The notes beneath the pieces are model-generated. The model did not search any database. It was given only the letters and a program-made list of their open reading frames with translations, and was not told the origin of the DNA. The translations under genes were made by a program, and so were the position numbers. From Acidisarcina polymorpha (GTDB lineage: Bacteria > Acidobacteriota > Terriglobia > Terriglobales > Acidobacteriaceae): a stretch of 64,000 nt of DNA. Shown here one piece after another: positions 57,327 through 64,000 of the stretch (position 1 is its first letter; each line of letters opens with the position of its first letter). The stretch covers positions 4,464,001 through 4,528,000 of the forward strand of contig NZ_CP030840.1 of assembly GCF_003330725.1 (NCBI RefSeq), read 5' to 3'.

Positions 57327-58619
57327 ATGCAATTGAATGATCAAACTGCTGAGGGATCTCCTAAAGAGCTGAGGGACACGCGAGAAGTCGGCGTACCGGA
57401 AGGCTCTGTTGTCGCGGCGGATCACGGTCACCCGGCTCATGAGTCGCAAACCGCGCCTCCGATCGTTCTCGATCCGAAGAGTAAACTGGGTCGCGGTCCG
57501 ATCCTGGCTGCACTTCTGGCAGCGCTGGTGCTCGGGGTATTCATCGTCACCGGAATCCGCGCTCGCGTGCATGCCGAAGAGACTCTGACCCAAAATACTA
57601 GACAGGATGCGATCCTGTCGGTCGCGGTCACGAACCCGAGCCATGGTGCGAACGCCCTGGAGATTACTCTGCCCGCCAACACTCAGGCGTTTATCGATAC
57701 GCCCATCTACGCGCGCACCAGCGGCTACCTGCGGCATTGGTATGCCGACATTGGCCAGCACGTCAAGAGTGGACAGGTGTTGGCCGACATCGAAACCCCC
57801 GAGCTCGACCAGCAGGTGCAGCAAGCCCAATCGGATCTTGCGACGGCACAAGCGAATCTGCAGATCGCGCAGATTACCGCTGAACGATGGAAGAAGCTGC
57901 TGGCGAAGAACGCGGTCTCCAAGCAGGAGGCCGATCAGGCGACGAGCGACTTCAGCGCCCGCCAGTCGGCGCTTTCTTCGGCGGAGGCGAACGTGCGCCG
58001 CTTGCAGCAGTTGCAGGGTTTCGAGAAGATTTACGCGCCTTTCGATGGCGTCGTGACGGCCCGCAACGTCGACATCGGTTCGCTGATTCAGGCCGGTGAC
58101 AGCAACTCGCCGCGGGCTGAACTCTTTCACCTGGCAGCGACCGACAAGCTGCGCCTCTTCGTTCCGGTGCCTGAAGTGTATGCCAATACAGTTCACACCG
58201 GCGACCGCATCGTTGTGACTTCCGATGCAGCGCCGAACCAGAAATTCATGGGAACGATCGTTCGAAACTCCGATTCAATTGATTTGGCCAGTCGTACGTT
58301 GAACGTGGAAGTGGATGTCGTCAATGCTGAACATAGACTGCGGCCTGGACAGTATGCTTTTGTTCATCTGCCACTACCGCCATCCACTGCTTCGATGACC
58401 CTACCGTCGAACGTCTTGCTTTTTCGAGCGGAAGGTCTCCGCGTAGGAGTGGTGCGCAATGGACGCGCGGAGTTGGTGCCGGTTGAGATAGGTCACGACT
58501 ACGGAGCCACCGTCGAGATCACAGCCGGCCTGCGGCCGCAAGATGAGGTGATCTTGAATCCCTCCGACTCGCTTGCGCAGGGAGAGCGCGTACAGGTCGA
58601 GAAGGGGGATGTGCAGTGA
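57327..58619 (+). CDS. RND efflux periplasmic adaptor (membrane fusion protein)
   Basis: A 430-residue adaptor with an unusually long cytoplasmic head (about 55 residues, acidic and His-containing: ADHGHPAHESQ) before the anchor helix ILAALLAALVLGVFIVTG. Then come lipoyl half LRHWYADIGQHVKSGQVLADIETPELD, a coiled-coil hairpin (about 155-215), second half YAPFDGVVTARNVDIGSLIQAG, and beta-barrel and membrane-proximal domains. Its TGA overlaps the GTG of the next gene by four bases. Confidence 0.92.
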   Translation: MQLNDQTAEGSPKELRDTREVGVPEGSVVAADHGHPAHESQTAPPIVLDPKSKLGRGPILAALLAALVLGVFIVTGIRARVHAEETLTQNTRQDAILSVAVTNPSHGANALEITLPANTQAFIDTPIYARTSGYLRHWYADIGQHVKSGQVLADIETPELDQQVQQAQSDLATAQANLQIAQITAERWKKLLAKNAVSKQEADQATSDFSARQSALSSAEANVRRLQQLQGFEKIYAPFDGVVTARNVDIGSLIQAGDSNSPRAELFHLAATDKLRLFVPVPEVYANTVHTGDRIVVTSDAAPNQKFMGTIVRNSDSIDLASRTLNVEVDVVNAEHRLRPGQYAFVHLPLPPSTASMTLPSNVLLFRAEGLRVGVVRNGRAELVPVEIGHDYGATVEITAGLRPQDEVILNPSDSLAQGERVQVEKGDVQ

Positions 58620-60082
58620 ACAGGAAAGGCTACGCTGCGCTCGGGCTTACCTTAGCGCTCAGCGCTCTAACCGGATGCATGGTTGGACCGAATTACAAGA
58701 CGCCCGCCGCAGCCGCAACGCCGGCCTTTAAGGAGGCCCCTCCGACCTCATTTACCGAACAGGATGGATGGAAACCGGGACAGCCGAGCGACACCCAACT
58801 GAAAGGCGACTGGTGGTCGCTCTTCAACGATGCGCAATTGACGGCGCTTGAGGTGCAGGTCGACACGGCTAATCAGACGCTCAAAGCGGCAGAGGCGAAC
58901 TTTCGCGCGGCTCGAGGCCAGATCGGTTATGCGCGTTCCAACGAAGCGCCGACCATTGGCGTAGGTCCCTCAATCAGTGCGACCCGCTATTCAGCGAACC
59001 AGCTCTATTTTCCACCCGCGCTTGCCAACAACGGCGAAGGCAATTTCCAGCTGCCAGTCGACCTCAACTACGAGATCGATCTCTGGGGTCGGATCCGGCG
59101 TGGTGTCACCTCGGCCCGGGAGCAAGCGCAAGCGAGCGACGCCGACCACGAAAACGCGAGACTTAGTCTGCATGCGGAACTCGCCATGGACTACTTCGGG
59201 TTGCGAACCGCCGACGCGCAGATCAAACTGCTTGACGATACGGTGAAGGCCTATGAGAGCGCCTTGCAGTTGACGCAGGACCGTTTTGAGGGCGGAGCCG
59301 CGCCCCAGTCGGACGTGGCGCAGGCCAGAACCCAACTCGATCAGGCACGAGTGCAGCGGACCGATATCGAAGTGCAGCGAACCCAGTATGAGCATGCCAT
59401 TGCTGTCCTGGTAGGGAAGCCGCCGTCAGAGCTGACAGTCCCGGTGCTGCCTCTGAACTCCCAGGCGCCTGCCATACCCCGAATCCCGGGCATGTTGCCG
59501 GCGACGCTGCTTGAGCGCCGGCCCGACATCGCTGGCGATGAGCGCCGGATGGCTTCAGCCAATGAGCAGATCGGTATCGCCGAGGCAGCCTATTATCCAA
59601 CCTTGTCACTGAGCGCGATCGCCGGCTTCCAGGGGACTTCAGCACTGAATTGGTTCACTTGGCCGAGCCGCTTCTGGGCCGTCGGTCCAACCTTCTCAGA
59701 GACGCTCTTCGACGCTGGACGCCGCCGCTCTGCTAAGAACATTACCGAGGCGCAATACGATTCGACTGTGGGCAACTACCGGCAGACTGTACTTACCGCA
59801 TTTCAGCAAGTGGAAGACAACCTCGCCGCTTTGCGCGTGCTTGAGGATGAAGCGCGGCAACAGCACGAGGCTACGGCCTCGGCAGAGCAGTCCCTGGATC
59901 TATTTCAGACCAGGTATGAAGGCGGAGTGGACACCTACCTGCAAGTGGTCACATGGCAGACCGCGGCTTTGAACAATCAGCGTAACGACCTGGATATCTT
60001 CGAACGTCGTCTCGACGCCAGCGTATTGTTGATCAAGGCCCTGGGCGGAGGATGGGACACGACCAAGTTGCCACCAGTCTAA
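58616..60082 (+). CDS. RND efflux outer-membrane lipoprotein, NodT/OprM family
   Basis: A 488-residue outer-membrane factor. The signal peptide ends in a lipobox (LSALTGC), followed by the family's first strand MVGPNYKTPAA. Two OEP repeats are seen: DWWSLFNDAQLTALEVQVDTANQTLKAAEANFRAARGQIGYARS and LLERRPDIAGDERRMASANEQIGIAEAAYYPTLSLSA. Also typical are RFEGGAAPQSDVAQARTQLDQARVQRTDIEVQR and YEGGVDTYLQV. GTG start overlaps the adaptor stop (58616-58619), completing an RND-adaptor-channel operon. Confidence 0.93.
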   Translation: MNRKGYAALGLTLALSALTGCMVGPNYKTPAAAATPAFKEAPPTSFTEQDGWKPGQPSDTQLKGDWWSLFNDAQLTALEVQVDTANQTLKAAEANFRAARGQIGYARSNEAPTIGVGPSISATRYSANQLYFPPALANNGEGNFQLPVDLNYEIDLWGRIRRGVTSAREQAQASDADHENARLSLHAELAMDYFGLRTADAQIKLLDDTVKAYESALQLTQDRFEGGAAPQSDVAQARTQLDQARVQRTDIEVQRTQYEHAIAVLVGKPPSELTVPVLPLNSQAPAIPRIPGMLPATLLERRPDIAGDERRMASANEQIGIAEAAYYPTLSLSAIAGFQGTSALNWFTWPSRFWAVGPTFSETLFDAGRRRSAKNITEAQYDSTVGNYRQTVLTAFQQVEDNLAALRVLEDEARQQHEATASAEQSLDLFQTRYEGGVDTYLQVVTWQTAALNNQRNDLDIFERRLDASVLLIKALGGGWDTTKLPPV

Positions 60083-60222
60083 GAGTGACGTACAGGCGCC
60101 GTTCCGATGGAGTTGTGTAAGCTTCTTATGGCTGGAGAAAGGTACAGGAGCTTCAATCCTCCAGTTGACTATGGCCGATTTAATTCGACCAGAGCTTGCC
60201 ATCCACACCACAGGAGAAATGA

Positions 60223-61455
60223 ATGTCATTGCAGCAACTTGAGGCGGGGTACGCCGCTCTGAGAAAGCGCGGCCTCAAACTCGACCTGACCAGAGGAAAA
60301 CCATCTCCGCAGCAGCTTGACCTCAGCAACGATCTTCTCAGTCTGCCCGGCGCCAAGGATTATCTCGCGGAGAACGATGTTGATATTCGCAACTACGGCG
60401 GCCTGCAAGGATTGAGCGAGGCGCGCCGTTTATTTTCCGGTCTCCTTGACGCTCCCGCTGAGCAAATAGTTGTGGCGAACAATGCGAGCCTGGCGTTGAT
60501 GCATGACACTCTAGTATTTGCGCTGATCAAAGGCGTATGTGATGGCCCAGAGGCTTGGTCGCGGCAAGGAGAGATCAGCTTCCTCTGTCCGGTACCCGGA
60601 TACGACCGGCACTTCAGAATCTGTGAAGACTATGGCATCCGCATGGTTCCAGTCCGCCTTAACGACGATGGACCGGACATGGATCAAGTTGAAGCGCTAG
60701 TCGACAAGGACTCTTCGATCAAGGGAATCTGGTGCATCCCGAAGTACAGTAATCCGACCGGCGCCATTTATTCGGATTCCGTAGTCGAACGACTGGTCGC
60801 AATGGAGACTGCCGCGAACGACTTTCGGATCTTCTGGGACAACGCCTATGTTGTGCATCACCTCACCGAGGACCGGATTTCGATTGCCAACATACTGGAA
60901 CGCAGCGCCGCACATGGGAATCCCAACCGGCCCTTGGTCTTCGCTTCTACCTCTAAAATCACCTTAGCCGGCGCGGGCCTTAGCGCCGTGGCTGCATCCG
61001 CGGCAAACGTGAAATGGCTGCTGGAGCGTTTGACGCCGCGCACGATCGGTCCGGATAAGGTTAATCAGTTGCGGCATGTTCGCTTTCTAAAGAACCAGCA
61101 AGGTATCTTCGAGCTGATGGAGAAGCACAGACAGTTGCTAGCGCCGAAGTTCAATGCAGTCCTCGAGACGTTCGAAGCCGAGTTAGCAAATCTTCCTGAC
61201 GTGAAGTGGACCACCCCGAAGGGTGGCTACTTTATCAGTCTGGAAGTTCCACAAGGCTGTGCGAAGCGCGTGGTGACTCTGGCTAAGGATGCAGGCGTAG
61301 TGTTGACTCCCGCGGGCGCGACCCACCCCTATGGAAAAGATCCAGAAGATCGCACGATTCGAATAGCCCCATCATTTCCAGTTCTGGCAGAGGTCCAGGA
61401 GGCTGCGAAGGCGGTGGCAATATGCGTTCAACTCGCCGCGATGGAAAGGGTCTAG
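60223..61455 (+). CDS. PLP-dependent aminotransferase, aspartate aminotransferase Ic-like
   Basis: A 410-residue fold-type I enzyme. PLP residues: the tyrosine-type base-stacking region VPGYDRHF, the N and D of PKYSNPTG and FWDNAYVVHHL, and the Schiff-base lysine in FASTSKITLAGAG (about residue 245). The C-terminal arginine that holds the substrate carboxylate is in DRTIRIAPSFP. The start GYAALRKRGLKLDLTRGKPSP is characteristic of the actinobacterial/acidobacterial aspartate aminotransferase subgroup. AGGAG 6 bases before ATG 60223. Amino-acid specificity for aspartate is inferred from family. Confidence 0.88.
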   Translation: MSLQQLEAGYAALRKRGLKLDLTRGKPSPQQLDLSNDLLSLPGAKDYLAENDVDIRNYGGLQGLSEARRLFSGLLDAPAEQIVVANNASLALMHDTLVFALIKGVCDGPEAWSRQGEISFLCPVPGYDRHFRICEDYGIRMVPVRLNDDGPDMDQVEALVDKDSSIKGIWCIPKYSNPTGAIYSDSVVERLVAMETAANDFRIFWDNAYVVHHLTEDRISIANILERSAAHGNPNRPLVFASTSKITLAGAGLSAVAASAANVKWLLERLTPRTIGPDKVNQLRHVRFLKNQQGIFELMEKHRQLLAPKFNAVLETFEAELANLPDVKWTTPKGGYFISLEVPQGCAKRVVTLAKDAGVVLTPAGATHPYGKDPEDRTIRIAPSFPVLAEVQEAAKAVAICVQLAAMERV

Positions 61456-61499
61456 GAACCATGCATGGGCTCGAACTCTCGAGTCGCGCAACTGGTTTC

Positions 61500-61523
61500 G
61501 GGATCATCCCTTCGATTGATCCC
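61500..61523 (+). terminator. Stem-loop after the aminotransferase gene
   Basis: GGGATCA (61500-61506) / TGATCCC (61517-61523), 7 perfect pairs with a 10-base loop, 45 bases past the stop. No T run. Confidence 0.4.
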
Positions 61524-61620
61524 AAGCAGAATGTTGCCCGGTATACTCTCTGGTGACTTGGTTTCCTTCTAAAAGCGCTGCTCCGCAGTGTTCGAAGTCG
61601 GATGCTGCGAGAGGATTGGA

Positions 61621-62421
61621 ATGGGAGTTGCCACGGAGGTGCAAGGTGAAGCGAGGCAGCCTGCCAGGCTGCTGATCGCACTTCGTCCCGTGGCATTTGT
61701 GGCTGTCCTACTTTTTGTCTGGCAGATTGCTGCCGCTCGCCATCCGGATCAGCTGCTCCCCGGTCCCGTTGCGGTAGTTCACGGTATCGTCGAGTTACTT
61801 CGTCAAGGACTTCTATTGAAGTATGCGGTGGCCTCACTCTTTCGCGTTACCTGGGGCTTTCTGCTGGCGGCGGTGATGGCGGTTCCGCTTGGCTTGGCGA
61901 TCGGATGGTATCGCCGGGCGGAGCTGGCGATTAACCCCCTGCTCCAGATATTCCGCCCGATCTCTCCGCTTGCCTGGATACCAATCGCGATCCTATGGTT
62001 CGGAGTCGGCGATCTAGCTGCGATTTTCCTTATATTCGTCGGCTGCTTCTTCCCCTTGCTGCTGACAGCCATGAGCGCAGTGCATAACGTTCCCGCCACC
62101 TATATCGATGCCGGGAGAAATTTCGGATTAAGTACAAGCGACTTTGTCCTGCGTGTCTTATATCCGGCAGTCATTCCACAACTCATCACCGGCTGCCGGA
62201 TCACGCTAGGCATCGCCTGGCTGGTGGTGGTTGCGGCGGAGATGATTTCAGTGAACTCGGGATTGGGATTTCTGATCATCGATGCTCGTAACGCAGGGAA
62301 CCGCTATGACCTGGTCATCGCAGGCATGGTTATCATCGGTTTGATTGGGCTGCTCTTGGATTTGGGCATGCGCCAGATGGAGCGGGTCAAGTCGGTTCGC
62401 TGGAGTTATGCTGGGGAATGA
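61621..62421 (+). CDS. ABC transporter permease, NitT/TauT (SsuC) type, copy 1
   Basis: A 266-residue inner-membrane permease with six helices and the ATPase-coupling loop DAGRNFGLSTSDFVLRVLYPAVIPQLITG (EAA-loop type). RPISPLAWIPIAILWFGVGD and VVVAAEMISVNSGLGFLI are the family's hallmarks. GAGAGGA precedes ATG 61621, which is preferred over 61588. It is closely similar along its full length to the next permease. Family substrates are sulfonates, nitrate, cyanate, bicarbonate and thiamine precursors; none can be assigned here. Confidence 0.91.
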   Translation: MGVATEVQGEARQPARLLIALRPVAFVAVLLFVWQIAAARHPDQLLPGPVAVVHGIVELLRQGLLLKYAVASLFRVTWGFLLAAVMAVPLGLAIGWYRRAELAINPLLQIFRPISPLAWIPIAILWFGVGDLAAIFLIFVGCFFPLLLTAMSAVHNVPATYIDAGRNFGLSTSDFVLRVLYPAVIPQLITGCRITLGIAWLVVVAAEMISVNSGLGFLIIDARNAGNRYDLVIAGMVIIGLIGLLLDLGMRQMERVKSVRWSYAGE

Positions 62422-62538
62422 ATTTGCAGACTACAAACGAGACCAGTCGGCAGGGGATCAGCAAAACGCTTGAAGATCTTCGAGCTACCTCGAACGTCGA
62501 GGTGAATTTTTGAAGAGGATCAGAGTGGCCTTTTCAGG

Positions 62539-63321
62539 ATGACATCGTCGGCAAAACCAGCGTTGTGGGAGCAGTTCTTCTGGCCGCTCGTCGCGGCCGG
62601 ATTGCTTCTAGCAGTCTGGCAGTTCTCCGTTGTCTGGACGGGAACCAAAGTCTTCCCGTCGCCAGTCAGCGTCGAGAAAGGACTCATCGGTCTACTGCAG
62701 AAACATGTGCTCTGGTCAGACATTGGCGACTCGCTCCGGCGCGTCGCCCTAGGGTTTGGATTCGCTACGGTCGTGGGCGTGCCGGTGGGCTTAGCGCTCG
62801 GATGGTATCCGGCAATGAACCAGGTCGTGAACCCGGTCCTGCAGGTCCTGCGTCCAATTAGTCCAATTGCTTGGATTCCCATAGCCATCATCTTTTTCGG
62901 TGTCGGAGATAGAGCTGCAATATTTCTGATTTTTCTCGCAGCGTTCTTTCCGATCGTCGTCGCCTGTATCAGTGGCGTCTCCAGCGTCCCTGCGATCTTC
63001 CGACGCGCGGGACGCAATTTTGGGCTCTCTCCAGTGCATATCCTCTCCAAAGTGATCTTCCCGGCTGCGCTTCCGCAAATTCTCATCGGATTGCGGCTCG
63101 CGCTTGGCGTCTCCTGGCTGGTGGTCGTCGCAGCGGAGATGATCGCGGTCGATTCGGGCTTAGGATATCTGGTGATCGACTCGCGCAATTCCGGCAAACG
63201 GTATGATCTGGTCGTCGGGGCGATGCTCATCATCGGTCTCATTGGGCTGGCACTCGATACCGGCATTCGGCGGCTGGAGAAGATCCGATCGGTTCGATGG
63301 GGGTTCCGTCATGGGTCTTAG
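62539..63321 (+). CDS. ABC transporter permease, NitT/TauT (SsuC) type, copy 2
   Basis: A 260-residue paralogue of copy 1: RPISPIAWIPIAIIFFGVGDRAAIFLIF, RRAGRNFGLSPVHILSKVIFPAALPQILIG, SWLVVVAAEMIAVDSGLGYLVIDSRNSGKRYDLVV. Divergence is strongest in the first 60 residues. Two related permeases in a row suggest a heterodimeric channel, whereas most members of the family work as homodimers. Separated from copy 1 by 117 bases. Its end overlaps the binding-protein gene. Confidence 0.92.
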   Translation: MTSSAKPALWEQFFWPLVAAGLLLAVWQFSVVWTGTKVFPSPVSVEKGLIGLLQKHVLWSDIGDSLRRVALGFGFATVVGVPVGLALGWYPAMNQVVNPVLQVLRPISPIAWIPIAIIFFGVGDRAAIFLIFLAAFFPIVVACISGVSSVPAIFRRAGRNFGLSPVHILSKVIFPAALPQILIGLRLALGVSWLVVVAAEMIAVDSGLGYLVIDSRNSGKRYDLVVGAMLIIGLIGLALDTGIRRLEKIRSVRWGFRHGS

Positions 63322-64000
63322 AGGCAAGATCGCCGTGATCGCGCTCGGATGGCTTGTCCTTATTTCAAGCCTGCATGCGTATCTAAACGTGAACTGGGCA
63401 GCCGTGCTCAACGACTATCGTCCTGCCAGCAAGCGAAAGATCACGGTCGCTTATCTGCCCGTGACCTGCCAGCTTACGTGTCCGGTGACCGACTACATCT
63501 CAAAATATTCGCTATCGGGAGAAGAGTTTCTGCCGCGTATGTTCCAGGGGTTTCCGGAGATCAAAGAAGCGTTGATCTCAAACCGGGTGCAGGCGGCCTT
63601 CATCGTCGCGCCTTTGGCTCTCGCGCTCAAGTCGCAGGGAGTTCCGATCAAAGTCGTCTATCTTGGGCATCGTTACGGATCGGCGGTCGTCGTCCGCAAG
63701 GACGGCCCCATCAAGACATTCGCCGACATGCGCGGTAAGACAATCGCCATTCCGAGCCGCTTCTCCGACGAACGGCTGCTCCTTTTTCGAGCGATGAAAG
63801 TGTGGGGAATAAAGCCAAGCGAAATCAAAATGGTCGAGATGGCGCCTCCCGATGTCTCCGGAGCACTCGCCGCTCATGCTATCGATGCCTTTGTCATGGG
63901 CGAACCATTTCCATCGCAAGCGGAGATGGCCGGCTTCGGCCGCGTGCTTTTCCAGGCTCGGGAATACTGGCCCGATTACATGTCGTGCATCCTGGTCGTG
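63311..64000 (+). CDS. ABC transporter substrate-binding protein (NMT1/NrtA-like), partial
   Basis: ATG 63311 lies inside the permease gene (11-base overlap) and the frame is open for 230 codons to the window end. An uncleaved or cleaved N-terminal helix (KIAVIALGWLVLISSLHAY) is followed by KITVAYLPVTCQLTCPVTDYI, with cysteines spaced C-x3-C, then LISNRVQAAFIVAPLALALKSQGVPIKVVYLGHRYGSAVVV and FADMRGKTIAIPSRFSDERLL, the fold of NitT/TauT binding proteins (PF13379-like). The C terminus, and the ATPase expected with the permeases, lie outside the window. Confidence 0.87.
   Translation, partial: MGLRGKIAVIALGWLVLISSLHAYLNVNWAAVLNDYRPASKRKITVAYLPVTCQLTCPVTDYISKYSLSGEEFLPRMFQGFPEIKEALISNRVQAAFIVAPLALALKSQGVPIKVVYLGHRYGSAVVVRKDGPIKTFADMRGKTIAIPSRFSDERLLLFRAMKVWGIKPSEIKMVEMAPPDVSGALAAHAIDAFVMGEPFPSQAEMAGFGRVLFQAREYWPDYMSCILVV

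Noticed and set aside
57285-58196. 303-codon minus-strand frame over the RND adaptor
   Set aside because: Antisense to a clear adaptor protein; Arg/Leu-rich shadow translation.
62520-63266. 248-codon minus-strand frame over permease copy 2
   Set aside because: Antisense to a well-defined ABC permease; Thr/Ser/Arg-rich shadow.

Overview
The window reads as chromosomal DNA of an acidobacterium, most likely class Terriglobia (old subdivision 1). This rests on recognised protein types rather than on rRNA, which is absent: a regulator of the acidobacterial type that joins an N-terminal RILxSxxF...RFLRF domain to TolB-like and TPR parts, a DUF6526 membrane protein, Tat-exported ferritin-like and sugar-isomerase-like proteins, a cell-wall cluster cut down to mraY-murD-ftsW-murG, and moderate-to-high GC. 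I found no rRNA, tRNA, CRISPR array, insertion sequence or prophage. Most of the region is ordinary, densely packed genome with short convergent or divergent gaps.

Layout. 1-6847 (minus): exopolysaccharide operon running wzc-like tyrosine autokinase, wza-like export protein, two glycosyltransferases and a multispanning polymerase-like protein cut by the window edge. 7215-9349: feoAB ferrous iron uptake. 9700-13825: two ABC-F ATPases (YbiT-like, Uup-like) flanking a DUF433/DUF5615 toxin-antitoxin pair whose toxin gene is frameshifted. 13875-18651: small membrane and enzyme genes (DUF6526, aquaporin, CPBP protease, Tat isomerase, methyltransferase, YciE-like ferritin). 18791-23804: peptidoglycan genes. 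24231-36743: mixed housekeeping (diguanylate cyclase, pyrG, ferritin-like, MBL-fold, DinB, DksA-like, apt, acylphosphatase, secreted GH13 amylase, EF-P). 37246-43824: ECF sigma factor, Crp/Fnr regulator, histidine phosphatase, glycogen phosphorylase and phosphoglucomutase. 44486-48671 (minus): EmrA-EmrB-TolC tripartite exporter. 48827-52053: UspA, degenerate receiver and CadC-like/TPR regulator. 52093-60082: YedK/HMCES, then a LysR regulator divergent from an RND-adaptor-outer membrane factor operon. 60223-64000: aminotransferase, then two paralogous ABC permeases and a substrate-binding protein running off the window.

Links between genes. The phosphorylase and phosphoglucomutase overlap and should turn glycogen or maltodextrin into glucose-6-phosphate, while the secreted amylase 3.5 kb away would supply oligosaccharides. 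Two complete but unrelated tripartite exporters lie within 16 kb. The clearest regulatory DNA is a perfect T-N11-A palindrome in the lysR/RND divergent promoter, and a 16-bp palindrome whose core repeats upstream of both uspA and the degenerate-receiver/CadC-like pair. The items I find most worth following are that shared palindrome, the broken toxin, the EF-P with Asn in place of the modified Lys, and the twin-permease transporter with a cysteine-bearing binding protein. I did not find a clearly undescribed multi-gene system.
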